A DNA stretch of 41,662 nucleotides from NCBI GenBank assembly GCA_944387775.1, contig CALXGE010000010.1:1-41662 (forward strand), in the 5' to 3' direction. The translations under genes were made by a program, and so were the position numbers. This DNA comes from an uncultured Oscillospiraceae bacterium (GTDB lineage Bacteria > Bacillota > Clostridia > Oscillospirales > Oscillospiraceae). Shown in pieces: positions 26,301 to 34,771 of this stretch. The notes below the pieces were generated by a model. That model was not told where the DNA came from. It made no database searches and saw only the letters and a list, made by a program, of their open reading frames with translations. Numbering within the stretch: the stretch's first letter is position 1; each line of letters starts with the position of its first letter.

Positions 26301-26892
26301 CCAGCCATTTTTCCGGGTAGGCGTGGCTCTGGATTTTATCGTGGAGGGTCAGCACCAGCTCCTCCAGCCGCCCGTCATCCCGGCCAAATCCGAAAGCGTC
26401 CGCCAGCTGCTCCGCCCCCGGGGTCATATCCGTATAAAATTCCTCCAGCACCCGGGGCAGCACCCGGCGGCGGAGCAGGTCCGCCTCGCTCTCGTCCAGC
26501 ACCCGGAAGTCCGCCGTCAGCCCCCGGCCCTCGCCGTAGTCCAGCAGGTGGACGTTCTCCCGGAGGAGGGCAGTACAGAAGGCATCGATGGTCTTGATAT
26601 CCGCCTGGTAAACCAGGAGGAGCTGCCGCTGGAGATGGCGGTCACCGGGATGTTCCGCCAGGCGCTTGCCCAGCTCCTGGGCGATGCGGCCCCGGAGCTC
26701 CGCCGCCGCCGCCCGGGTGTAGGTGATAATGAGGAAGTCGTCCACATTGGCTTTCTCCTCTCCTAGCACCCGGCTGAACAGGCGATCCACCAGGACCCTG
26801 GTCTTACCGCTGCCCGCAGCGGCGGACACCAGCAGCCGTCCGCCCCGGTCATCTACCACCGCCTGCTGCTCTCGTGTCAGCTGTACGCTCAT
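23347..26892 (-). CDS. addA: ATP-dependent helicase/nuclease subunit A (AddA)
   Basis: A 1181-residue helicase-nuclease for double-strand break end processing. UvrD-type motifs are visible: Walker A AAAGSGKT at 24-31, VMVDEYQDTN, GDVKQSIYRFR, MSIHRSKGLEFPIVFL and LLYVGMTRAREKL. The C-terminal RecB-like nuclease has GVVDLFA, VVDFKTDWV and a QLQAY segment. Together with AddB it loads RecA at Chi-like sites. The start overlaps addB by 4 nt. It is intact and of normal length. Confidence 0.97.
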   Translation of the reverse strand: MSVQLTREQQAVVDDRGGRLLVSAAAGSGKTRVLVDRLFSRVLGEEKANVDDFLIITYTRAAAAELRGRIAQELGKRLAEHPGDRHLQRQLLLVYQADIKTIDAFCTALLRENVHLLDYGEGRGLTADFRVLDESEADLLRRRVLPRVLEEFYTDMTPGAEQLADAFGFGRDDGRLEELVLTLHDKIQSHAYPEKWLEEQKKSWADLPGNVGETVYGRELLAALSRKARHWANLLRLGAEECACDEKLQKGYAPAFLTEAGHLEGLAAAADTGWDEAGDWELTFPSLSPVRKCEAPELKARLQSQWNRCKKEMKAAVSIWDASAAEAAEDLRRSAPAMEALLDLCAAFGRAYQGEKLRRNVTDFSDQEHAAVRLLLGEDGEPTELSDIVSGRYLEVMVDEYQDTNQVQNCIFEAVSQGGRRLFTVGDVKQSIYRFRLADPTIFLEKYTEYPPSDQAADGEPRKILLSKNFRSRQPVLDAVNFVFGAIMSREMGEMDYGEEEALHLGAEQKPERADCAVEFHMLGVPRGGEEPVSRPLAEARFVVGRIREMLDEGFPVTDGDTGQLRPCRAEDMAVLMRSPGPRLRHYLRAMAEAGIPCAVQESEDFFASMEVAVLYSLLQILDNPRQDVPLIAVLRSPVFGFSPDRLAVIRGNHPQGNFYAALEADSGEDSKAFLDQLTLLRGEAKDLSVHGLLWRIFDRLNILGIFGAMEGGEQRRENLITLCEYARSFEQAGYRGLFAIVSQLRRLLENGQQPTVSSGSAMSGVQIMSIHRSKGLEFPIVFLADLDKPFNRTDLQSPVLVHPQLGLGPMFIDLDRHIRYPTAAHRAVGGRLSREMRAEEMRLLYVGMTRAREKLILVASTASPEKKLQDLTALSALPVPPETVDGAKSMAEWVLLPLLARREAVCLRAIAGMEEGTWSLTEDLPWMVSFHEIGETVSAEDQTEVQPERPSDQGPEPDREALSFTYPYAAACEAPTKLTATQLKGREKDQEIAENSFQPYVRRSLAAPRFLSGKLPLTAEERGTAVHLVMQYLPLDGDVDTVMNDLLQRRLLTEDQAQAVDRDAVRRFLSSPLAEELRQAEHVEREYRFSLLVPAGDYEPGLGEEEILLQGVVDLFAVTHGAVTVVDFKTDWVSGDGLARRAEEYRPQLQAYSRALEQILELPVTRRVLYFFHAGESVEL

Positions 26893-29800
26893 TGGCTCTC
26901 CTCCTCTCCGATGGTCTTGTCCACATGGCGCCAGAACTCCTCCGGCTTCACCGGCCGGAGGGGCTGGGCTCGGTCACAGGCCCCCTCCTCCATAAAGTGG
27001 CAGGCGGAGGCAAACTCACAGTAGGTGCAGGCATTGTCGTTCTCCCCCCGGCTCCAGGGGTCCGCATCGATGTTGCCCGCCTTCAGCTCCCGGGCGATCT
27101 TCTCCAGAAGCCTGTCCACATAGCGGCTGAGCTTCCCCAGCTCCGCGGCAGTGGCCACCCCTTTGGTGATACTGCCATCCTTCCCCAGGGTCAGGGGCAG
27201 GAACCGGGGTGACTCCAGGGCGCTGTGCTCCATGGCCCGCAGCACCTCCGGCTGGGACAGCACCAGGCCGCTGCGCCGCAGCTCCTTCTCCAGAGCCTCT
27301 TTCAGCCGCAGGGCATCCTCATTCCGGGGCGCGCTGACCAGCACGTCCCGGGCGGGAAGGTACAGCACTCCCGCCGGCACGATCGCTTTTCCAAAAAGGG
27401 CCTTTCCCTCCTTCTCCAGGGCGAACAGATACAGCAGCATCTGGATTCCCAGGCCGTGGCACAGGTCGCTGAGGTCAAAGGCCTTTTTGCCGGTCTTGTA
27501 GTCCACCACCCGGAGGTACAGCTTTCCGTCCTTCAGCCAGCCGTCCACCCGGTCCACCTTTCCGTTGACGGTGAGGGAGGCATCCTCCGTCCGGATGGTG
27601 ATAGCCGGCAGCTCTCCCCCCTCCCCGAAGGACAGCTCGAAGGCCATGGGCACAAAGTCCGATTCCCTGAGCTCCCCGGCTACGTTGGTAACGATGGTGG
27701 CCGCCGTCTTTTTCAGGCGGTGGAACAGGTATTTAAACCGGGCGTCCCGGCTGTCAAAGCCGGGCATGGCCACGTCCATATACTGCCGGATGGTCTGTTC
27801 GATGAGGGCGCGCAGCTCTTCCTCCCCCACCTGAGCAAAGCCGCCCCGCTGACACACCGCTCGGGTGACATTTTCCAGGATGTAGTGGAGGAAGGTACCC
27901 ACCTGAGCGGCGTCAAATCCGGCGGGCGTCCGCTCCTTGGCCCGGAGACCGTACTCCATGAAGTAGGCGAAGTGGCAGGCGTTGACCCGGTCGATGCGGC
28001 TGGCGGACATGCGGTAGCTGCGGCCATAGAGTGTCTCCACCGCCTGGGGGCTCAGCCGTCCCCGGGTCATCCCGGAGGCCCGCTCCATGGCGGCCAGGGC
28101 GGCGCTATGCGCTCCATCCCTGGCAAAGTAATCCCACAAAGGCCCACCGGGATAGCTCCCCGCCGTCTCCAGGGCGGGAACAGGGGCACTGAGACGGTAG
28201 CTCCGGCTGCCGTCCTCAGCCGTATCGAAGAGGTCCGGCAGTAGAGTGCGCAGCCGCTCCACCACAAAGGAGGGCCGCAGGGGATTTCCCTGGCTGTCGG
28301 AGGCCGGCCAGGTGACCACCAGGCTGTCTGTAGGCTGGGCCAGGGCGGCGTAGATGTTCTGCAGCTCCCCATCGAAGAGCTCCGCCCCGCTGGGGGAGAG
28401 CTCCACCCCCAGCTCCAGCAGCTTCTCACGGTCCTCCCGGGAGAGTAGCCCCTGACCAAAGGACACGGCGGGCAGCACGTGGTCGTTGGCTCCCATAAGG
28501 AACAGCACCTTCACCCGGTGGCGGTCGTTGCGGGTGATCTCCGTGACCTGGACCTGGTCCAGGGACACGGGGATGGTGCCCACGTCGTACTGGGTCAGCA
28601 CCAGCTTGAACAGCCGGGCAAACTCCTCGGCGTCCAGAGGTGCGTCCTCCAGGATCTCCGCGAACTGATCCATGACGGCGCAGAGAAGCTCCCACAGCTG
28701 GCCGTATTCCGCCGCCAGCTGCAGCTCTCCCCGCTCCTCCAGGGCAGCCCGGCGCGCCTCCAGCTGGCCCGCCAGATCCAGCCGGTCCAAAAACCGCCAG
28801 AGCACCCGCAGCTTGCCGGTGGCACTCTTCTCCTCCCGGAGGCCCTGGGCCAGCTCCGAAAGGGGTGCCTGGACCCGGCGGCGCAGGGCGTTGATCTCAG
28901 CGAGGGTCGCCTCCTGCTCCGGCGTGAACCCCTCCCGCCAGCCGTCGGGGTTGGCGGTCCAGTCCTCCTCCCGTACCCACTGGGCGCCGTGGATGTCCCA
29001 GGCGATGACATAGTTCTCCAGAAGGTCGCACTCCCGGTCGGTAAGGCCCCCTAGACCAGTTTTGAGCCAGCGGAACATATCCTCGTACTCATAGCCGCCT
29101 GTCACCGCGTCCATAGCCCCCGCAATCAGGGCAATGACCGGTTTCTCCAGAATATCGCTGCGGCGGCTGAGGTACACCGGCACGCCGTAGCGGGCAAAAA
29201 CGCTCTCGATGACCGCCTCATACTCCTCCAAGTTCCGGGCCGCCACCGTGATATCCCGGAAGCGGTACTGCCCCGAGCGGACCAGGCAGAGAATTTGGGA
29301 GGCCACATACTCCGTCTCCGCAAAGGGGGTGTCGGCCCGGTAGATGGCGGCAGCGCCGCAGTCACCGGTCCAGGCCCCGCCGCCGCTGAAAAAGGCGGCG
29401 GTCAGGTGAGCCAGGGCCGTAGTCGGCTTAGGTGCGGCGAGATAATCGATCTCACAGGGGACACCGCACCTCTGGGCCAACCGCACCATGCGGTCCCGGG
29501 CCCGGAGACCCTGGCGGAAGATCTCCAGAGGGCTGTCCTTCTCTCCCAGGAGTGTAATGGTGACGGACCTGGCCCGCCGGAGGAGAATGGCGATGATCTG
29601 TTCCTCCCGGGCGGTAAAATAGGAAAAGCCGTCCAGGAACACGTCCCGGCCGTCCACATAGCCAGATTTCTCCAGGTTGTCCGCCAGCTTGGCCATCCGG
29701 TCCCGCCGGTCCTTCCCCTCCCGGCACAGCCGGGACTGGTAGGCGGCGTAGATGAGAGACAGGTCTCGGAGCTTGGCCCCGGAGAGGCCCTCTACAGCGA

Positions 29801-30218
29801 GGTACAGCTCCCCCAGCCGTTCCGGCTCCACGCGGTAGGCCTCCAGCTCGTCAAACAGCGCCACCAGCTCTCCCAGGAATGGGGCCTTCCGGGAGGGTCG
29901 GGCGTACACCGTCAGCTGGGGCAGCACCTCTTGGAGGGCCAGCTGCATCATGAGGAGCTTGCCGCCGGCATCCAATGCGCCGTCCGCCAGACCCCCAGTT
30001 AGGGACAAAACCCGGTTGGCCAGCAGCCGGAAGCTCAGTACCTCACTGTGGCGGGCGGCGGTGGGGCCGCAGGCCCGGCACAGATCCACCTCCGCCTGGT
30101 GGGAAGCGTGCTCCGGCACCAGCAGCAGCTGGAAGCTCTCGTCTCCCAGCCGCCGGATCTCCCGCAGCATCTTTTCCGATTTACCGGAATTGGCCGGTCC
30201 CATCCATATCCGCAGCAT
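26889..30218 (-). CDS. addB: ATP-dependent nuclease subunit B (AddB)
   Basis: The 1109-residue partner of AddA. Residues 7-14 (GPANSGKS) form a Walker A motif, and a helicase-like fold follows. The C-terminal nuclease has VNGKVDRVD, VVDYKTGKK and GIQMLLYL. The Fe-S cluster that fastens the nuclease domain is seen as an N-proximal Cys in VNACHFAY and the C-terminal CTYCEFASAC (Cx2Cx5C). These match known AddB cluster ligands. It begins the addB-addA operon after a dnaE terminator; no convincing promoter was found in the 230-nt gap. Confidence 0.97.
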   Translation of the reverse strand: MLRIWMGPANSGKSEKMLREIRRLGDESFQLLLVPEHASHQAEVDLCRACGPTAARHSEVLSFRLLANRVLSLTGGLADGALDAGGKLLMMQLALQEVLPQLTVYARPSRKAPFLGELVALFDELEAYRVEPERLGELYLAVEGLSGAKLRDLSLIYAAYQSRLCREGKDRRDRMAKLADNLEKSGYVDGRDVFLDGFSYFTAREEQIIAILLRRARSVTITLLGEKDSPLEIFRQGLRARDRMVRLAQRCGVPCEIDYLAAPKPTTALAHLTAAFFSGGGAWTGDCGAAAIYRADTPFAETEYVASQILCLVRSGQYRFRDITVAARNLEEYEAVIESVFARYGVPVYLSRRSDILEKPVIALIAGAMDAVTGGYEYEDMFRWLKTGLGGLTDRECDLLENYVIAWDIHGAQWVREEDWTANPDGWREGFTPEQEATLAEINALRRRVQAPLSELAQGLREEKSATGKLRVLWRFLDRLDLAGQLEARRAALEERGELQLAAEYGQLWELLCAVMDQFAEILEDAPLDAEEFARLFKLVLTQYDVGTIPVSLDQVQVTEITRNDRHRVKVLFLMGANDHVLPAVSFGQGLLSREDREKLLELGVELSPSGAELFDGELQNIYAALAQPTDSLVVTWPASDSQGNPLRPSFVVERLRTLLPDLFDTAEDGSRSYRLSAPVPALETAGSYPGGPLWDYFARDGAHSAALAAMERASGMTRGRLSPQAVETLYGRSYRMSASRIDRVNACHFAYFMEYGLRAKERTPAGFDAAQVGTFLHYILENVTRAVCQRGGFAQVGEEELRALIEQTIRQYMDVAMPGFDSRDARFKYLFHRLKKTAATIVTNVAGELRESDFVPMAFELSFGEGGELPAITIRTEDASLTVNGKVDRVDGWLKDGKLYLRVVDYKTGKKAFDLSDLCHGLGIQMLLYLFALEKEGKALFGKAIVPAGVLYLPARDVLVSAPRNEDALRLKEALEKELRRSGLVLSQPEVLRAMEHSALESPRFLPLTLGKDGSITKGVATAAELGKLSRYVDRLLEKIARELKAGNIDADPWSRGENDNACTYCEFASACHFMEEGACDRAQPLRPVKPEEFWRHVDKTIGEEESQ

Positions 30219-30332
30219 ACGTGCTCCTCTCCGTCTCTCTGCCGGGCTGCTTGTCCGTTTGGCAGCCTATCCAGCATCCAGTCAAAATTCCTCCGTCAGC
30301 CGCACACTCTCCCGCCCGCTGCCGGAAAAATG

Positions 30333-30372
30333 AAAAAACAGGGCAACCGGCCTTTCCAGCCAGTTACCCTGT
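30333..30372 (-). terminator. Intrinsic terminator of dnaE transcript
   Basis: On the minus strand the ACAGGGTAACTGGC stem pairs imperfectly with GCCGGTTGCCCTGT around a short loop and is followed by TTTTTTC. It lies about 77 nt beyond the dnaE stop. The rest of the 30219-30448 gap shows no other clear element. Confidence 0.85.
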
Positions 30373-30448
30373 ATTATAGCAGAGCTGGTATCCTCTTTTC
30401 AACGCATTTCCCCACGAGGGTATCTGGGAGCCAGACAAACCGATTGTT

Positions 30449-33400
30449 TCAGCGGATCACCACATTCTCCTGGCCCAGCACTTCTACGAGCTCATCCACC
30501 AGGGACTTTGTCAGCAGGCAGCTGGTGCCCAGCCGCTTTCCTGTGTCGGCAAACACCAGCCGGGCCGGGGTCTGGCCCGGGAACATGTTGATGACCCGGT
30601 TCACATGGCGGAGCAGGGGGTCCTGGGCATTGCTGAGACGGATCCACAGGGTATTTCCCTCTAACACCTGGACGCCAGCCCTGGCTTGGGGCTGAGGCGA
30701 ACTGTCCTGGGGCGGCAGAACCGTTCCCTCCCCGTCCAGGGGCGCTACATTGTCGCAGAGGATCTGGGGGGGCTTCTCGTCCCGGACAGACAGCTTGCCT
30801 TGGATCACCACGGCGCTGCCTTCTTTCAGAAAGCGGCCACACCGCTCCAGCACCTTGGCAAAGCAGAGAAGCTCAATGGAGGAGGTGTCGTCCTCCACCG
30901 TGGCATAGGCCATCAGATTCCCCGCCCGGGTGGATTTGGTCTTGTAGGCGGTGACGATCCCCGCCACGGTGATCCGCTGTTCATCCTGATATACCGTGGG
31001 GCCGCCCTCCTGGGCAAAGTCCTCGTTGATGGAGCCGATGTGGACTGCGCCGGCACGCTGGGCGGCCTCCCGGTAGGCGTTCATGGGGTGGCCGGAGAGA
31101 TACAGGCCCGTCACCTCCCGCTCCTGGCGCATCCGCTCATCCAGCGCAAACTCCGGGATCTTGGGCAGGGTGATCTCTACCGTCGTCTTCCGGGACTCTC
31201 CGGTGGACATGCCGAAAAAGTCCAGCTGTCCATCCACATTCTGCCGACGGCTGTCGCCGATGGAGTCCAGGAGCTTGTCGTGGACTGCCACCAGCTGGCT
31301 GCGGTAGGCACCGAAGCAGTCGAAGGCCCCCGCCCGGATCAGGTTCTCCACCGCCCGCTTGTTGATGTCATAGTCGTACATCCGCTGACAGAAGTCCTGG
31401 AAGCCGGTAAACAGGCCGTTCTCCTCCCGCTCCCGGACCATATTCTGAATAAAGCCACGGCCGATATTCTTGATGGCCACCAGGCCGAAGCGGATGCCTC
31501 CCTCCTCCACAGTAAAGCTGTCCCGGGAGCGGTTCACATCCGGCGGCAGCAGGGCAATGCCCATGTCCCGGCACTCGTTGATATACTCCGAAACCTTGTC
31601 GGTGCTGTCCAGCACCGAGGTGAGAAGGGCCGCCATGTGCTCCCGTGGGTAGTGGTACTTGAACCAGGCGGTCTGATAGGCCACCACGGCGTAGCACACC
31701 GCGTGGGCCTTGTTGAAAGCGTAGTTGGCAAAGTCGTAGATCTCGTCGTAGATGGCCTCCGCCACATCGGCAGGGATGCCATTGGCGATACAGCCGGAGA
31801 TGTTCCGCTCCGGGTCCCCGTGGAGGAAGGCTCCCCGCTCCCGCTCGATATCCTTGACCTTCTTCTTGGACATGGCCCGGCGAACCATGTCCGCCTGCCC
31901 CAGGGAGTAGCCCCCCAGGCGACGGAAGATCTCGATGACCTGCTCCTGGTAGACGATGCAGCCGTAGGTCACGGAGAGGATGGGCTCCAGGGATGGGTGC
32001 TTGTAGGAGATGAGGCTGGGATTGTGCTTGCAGGCAATGAACTTGGGGATGGACTCCATGGGGCCGGGGCGGTACAACGCCACGATAGCGGTGAGATCTT
32101 CAATGGATTGGGGCTTCAGCCCCACGCACACGCCGGTCATACCGGCGGACTCCATCTGGAACACGCCGGAGGTCTTGCCCTGGGTCAGCATGTCGAACAC
32201 CGGCTGATCGTCCTCGGGGATGTTCTCCAGGGAGAAATCCGGCTCCTTCTGCCGGACCATCTGCACCGCGTCCTCCAGGATGGTCAGGTTACGAAGGCCC
32301 AAAAAGTCCATTTTCAGGAGGCCCAGCTCCTCCAGCGTCACCATGGTGTACTGGCACACCACGGACTCGTCATTCTTGGCCAGAGGCACATAGGTGTACA
32401 CCGGATCCCGGGTGATAACCACACCGGCAGCGTGGGTGGAGGCGTGGCGGGGCATGCCCTCCAGGGCCTTGGCGGTGTCGATGAGCTTTTTGATCTGGGG
32501 GTCCTGCTCGTACATCTCCCGGAGGGGCTTGCTGAGCCTGAGGGCCTCGTCCAGGGTAATGTGGAGGTTCTGGGGGCCGCTGGGCACCTGCTTAGCCACC
32601 ACATCCACATCGGCGTAGGGCATGTTCAGTACCCGGCCCACATCCCGGATGGCCCCCCGGGCGGCCATGGTACCAAAGGTGACGATCTGGGCCACATGGT
32701 CGTCGCCGTATTTCTCCCGGACGTAGTCCACCACCTCGCCCCGGCGGGTATCGCCGAAGTCCATGTCGATATCCGGCATGCTCACCCGCTCCGGATTCAG
32801 GAAGCGCTCAAAGTAGAGGCTGTACTCCATGGGGTCGATATCGGTAATGTGAAGGCAGTAGGACACCATGCTGCCCGCCGCGCTGCCGCGGCCAGGTCCC
32901 ACCGGGATCCCCTGCCGCCGGGCAAAATTCACAAAGTCGGAGACGATGAGGAAGTAGTCGGTGAACCCCATCTTCTCGATCATATTCAGCTCATAGTCCA
33001 GCTGGTCGTGGTACTCGGGGTGGGTTTTTGCGTAACGACGTGCAAAGCCCTTCTCGCAGAGCTTCCGGATATAGGTCTGGGCAGTATAACCATCCGGCAC
33101 GGCGAACCGGGGCAGGTGATACTTGCCGAAGGTGAAGGTGAGATTACAGCGGTCCGCAATACGCTGGGTGTTCTCCAATGCGTCGGGATACTGGGAAAAT
33201 AAGTCGGCCATCTCCTCGGTGGAACGGACATAGAAGTTCCGGGGCTCGTAGCGCATCCGGTTCTCGTCCTCCACCAGCTTTCCGGTCTGGATGCACAGGA
33301 GCACATCATGGCTCTCCGCATCCGCGGGAGCCAGATAGTGGCAGTCGTTGGTACACACCAAGGGGATCCCCGTCTCCTCATGGATACGCAACAACCCCTG

Positions 33401-33964
33401 GTTCACCACCGCCTGATCTTTGATACCGTGGTCCTGGAGCTCCAGGTAGAAGTTCTCTTCCCCAAAGATGTCCCGCAGCTCCAGGGCGTAATCCCGGGCG
33501 GCATCATAACTGCCGTTCACCAGGCGGCGGGGGATCTCACCTGCGAGACAGGCGGACAGGGCGATAAGCCCGCCGCTGTACTGGCGCAGCAAGTCCATGT
33601 CCACCCGCGGCTTGATGTAGAAGCCCTCCATATAGGCCATGCTCACCATGTAGCTGAGGTTCCGGTAACCCTCCTCGTTGCGGCAGAGGAGTACCAGGTG
33701 GCGGCTCTCCGCGTCAAACTCGTGGACCTTGTCAAACCGGGTCCTGTCAGGAGGGGTCACATAAACCTCACAGCCGATGATGGGCTTTATTCCCTCCTTC
33801 AGGCAGGCACGGTAGAAGTCGATGGCACCGTACATGACGCCGTGGTCGGTTACGGCCACGGCGCTCTGTCCCAGTTCCTTGACCCGTTTGGCCAGACCGT
33901 CGATCCGGCAGGCCCCGTCCAGGAGGCTGTATTCCGTATGGACATGGAGGTGAACAAAGGACAT
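30449..33964 (-). CDS. dnaE: DNA polymerase III alpha subunit DnaE
   Basis: A 1171-residue replicative polymerase of the DnaE1 type. The PHP domain covers about 1-210 and begins HLHVHTEYSLLDG. The polymerase core has GPGRGSAAGS at 357-366 and the catalytic PDIDMDF at 397-403. Helix-hairpin-helix and OB-fold (ITVAGIVTAYKTKST, about residue 1000) regions follow. There is no N-terminal proofreading exonuclease domain, so it is not PolC. AAAGGAAACGCCT precedes the ATG. The first codons and leader were duplicated upstream. Confidence 0.98.
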   Translation of the reverse strand: MSFVHLHVHTEYSLLDGACRIDGLAKRVKELGQSAVAVTDHGVMYGAIDFYRACLKEGIKPIIGCEVYVTPPDRTRFDKVHEFDAESRHLVLLCRNEEGYRNLSYMVSMAYMEGFYIKPRVDMDLLRQYSGGLIALSACLAGEIPRRLVNGSYDAARDYALELRDIFGEENFYLELQDHGIKDQAVVNQGLLRIHEETGIPLVCTNDCHYLAPADAESHDVLLCIQTGKLVEDENRMRYEPRNFYVRSTEEMADLFSQYPDALENTQRIADRCNLTFTFGKYHLPRFAVPDGYTAQTYIRKLCEKGFARRYAKTHPEYHDQLDYELNMIEKMGFTDYFLIVSDFVNFARRQGIPVGPGRGSAAGSMVSYCLHITDIDPMEYSLYFERFLNPERVSMPDIDMDFGDTRRGEVVDYVREKYGDDHVAQIVTFGTMAARGAIRDVGRVLNMPYADVDVVAKQVPSGPQNLHITLDEALRLSKPLREMYEQDPQIKKLIDTAKALEGMPRHASTHAAGVVITRDPVYTYVPLAKNDESVVCQYTMVTLEELGLLKMDFLGLRNLTILEDAVQMVRQKEPDFSLENIPEDDQPVFDMLTQGKTSGVFQMESAGMTGVCVGLKPQSIEDLTAIVALYRPGPMESIPKFIACKHNPSLISYKHPSLEPILSVTYGCIVYQEQVIEIFRRLGGYSLGQADMVRRAMSKKKVKDIERERGAFLHGDPERNISGCIANGIPADVAEAIYDEIYDFANYAFNKAHAVCYAVVAYQTAWFKYHYPREHMAALLTSVLDSTDKVSEYINECRDMGIALLPPDVNRSRDSFTVEEGGIRFGLVAIKNIGRGFIQNMVREREENGLFTGFQDFCQRMYDYDINKRAVENLIRAGAFDCFGAYRSQLVAVHDKLLDSIGDSRRQNVDGQLDFFGMSTGESRKTTVEITLPKIPEFALDERMRQEREVTGLYLSGHPMNAYREAAQRAGAVHIGSINEDFAQEGGPTVYQDEQRITVAGIVTAYKTKSTRAGNLMAYATVEDDTSSIELLCFAKVLERCGRFLKEGSAVVIQGKLSVRDEKPPQILCDNVAPLDGEGTVLPPQDSSPQPQARAGVQVLEGNTLWIRLSNAQDPLLRHVNRVINMFPGQTPARLVFADTGKRLGTSCLLTKSLVDELVEVLGQENVVIR

Positions 33965-34024
33965 AGGCGTTTCCTTTCTAATAGCGATACAGGGTTTGCC
34001 GTCTATTAATGATGAAAAGCCGTC

Positions 34025-34324
34025 TTATTCCAGAGGCTTTCCGCAGTCAGGACAAAAGTTGGGTAAGCTGGAAGGGATCCGTCCTCCCAGCATCAGGGAG
34101 GCACCGCAATGGGGACAACGCAACCGGGCATAGGCCAGCACAATGCCGGAGACAACGCCCACAATTCCCAATATGCACAATACAACAGCTGGAACAGGGA
34201 CTGTCTTTTTGGACAAGGACAAAACAGCCCAGGCCAACAGCAGCAGCCCCAGGCCGCCATAAAAGAGGCCGTGAACTATTTTCAGTGCCTGATGACAGCT
34301 CATTGGTTCGTTTGCGTTGTCCAT
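34025..34324 (-). CDS. Small membrane protein with C-terminal zinc ribbon (copy 1)
   Basis: A 99-residue protein of unknown function. Two hydrophobic segments lie at about 19-36 and 44-62, followed by a cytosolic zinc ribbon with CPHC and CPDC pairs separated by about 20 residues, ending at KPLE. The ATG at 34324 has AGAAGGAGAG upstream; the in-frame upstream start at 34399 lies in the duplication junction. It is a tandem paralogue of the next gene, with 28 of the last 37 residues identical. It lies 60 nt before dnaE. Whether it acts with dnaE or was merely duplicated there cannot be said. Confidence 0.8.
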   Translation of the reverse strand: MDNANEPMSCHQALKIVHGLFYGGLGLLLLAWAVLSLSKKTVPVPAVVLCILGIVGVVSGIVLAYARLRCPHCGASLMLGGRIPSSLPNFCPDCGKPLE

Positions 34325-34375
34325 AGGGCACTCTCCTTCTCCCTTCAGTTCTCCATAGCATCTCCTCCAGGACCT

Positions 34376-34440
34376 CTGCATGGACATGGAGGAGAACAAA
34401 GGACATGGACGTTTTCCTTCTGATAGCGATGCTGGGTCTA
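34376..34440 (-). pseudogene. Duplicated dnaE start region (remnant)
   Basis: The bases closely match the dnaE start and leader at 33934-34000. The ATG at 34406 follows an intact AGAAGGAAA Shine-Dalgarno and encodes MSFVLLHVH, one change from the dnaE start MSFVHLHVH. After 10 codons or so the match switches to a copy of the C-terminus of the C_GCAxxG_C_C gene (EVLEEML). It is a by-product of the tandem duplication and not a functional polymerase gene. The chimeric frame continues to 34047. Confidence 0.8.
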
Positions 34441-34466
34441 TCTCTTGAATGTGACAGAAAGCAGTT

Positions 34467-34757
34467 TTATTCCAGCGGCTTCCCGCAGTTGGGGCAAAAG
34501 TTGGGCACTTCGAAGGGGAGCCGTCCCCTCTGCATCAGGGAGGCATCGCAATAGGGACAGCGCAGCCGGGCATAGGCCAGTACAATGCCGGAAACAAAAG
34601 CTGCCAGCCCTAAAACAGCCAATACAATGCCGAGGATAGCGTTCCACCGATACTGGATACCACATCCCAGCGCCAGCGACAACAGGCCGCCGAAACAAAG
34701 CCCATAGGCTACCCCCAATGTTTTCCCGAGATCCGTTTCTCCCTTTTTCTGCTTCAT
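34467..34757 (-). CDS. Small membrane protein with C-terminal zinc ribbon (copy 2)
   Basis: A 96-residue paralogue of the following gene. Hydrophobic segments lie at about 14-32 and 38-58, then a zinc ribbon (CPYC and CPNC) at the C-terminus. AAAGGAGAAG precedes the ATG, and the C_GCAxxG_C_C stop is 14 nt upstream. The N-terminal halves of the two copies have diverged more than the zinc ribbons. No function is known; the membrane plus zinc-ribbon design suggests redox or metal sensing, but that is inference. Confidence 0.8.
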   Translation of the reverse strand: MKQKKGETDLGKTLGVAYGLCFGGLLSLALGCGIQYRWNAILGIVLAVLGLAAFVSGIVLAYARLRCPYCDASLMQRGRLPFEVPNFCPNCGKPLE

Positions 34758-34771
34758 GGTATCTTCTCCTT

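Noticed and set aside
25135-26766. A 543-codon plus-strand open frame
   Set aside because: Antisense to addA, with no recognisable domain or ribosome site.
30035-30277. An 80-codon minus-strand frame before and inside addB with GGAGG 11 nt upstream
   Set aside because: It overlaps addB out of frame and its translation is low-complexity with no family resemblance; the Shine-Dalgarno match is probably chance.
30686-33202. An 838-codon open frame on the plus strand
   Set aside because: It is exactly antisense to dnaE, whose domains and motifs are complete. Low stop frequency in the GC-rich complement explains it, and its translation resembles no family.
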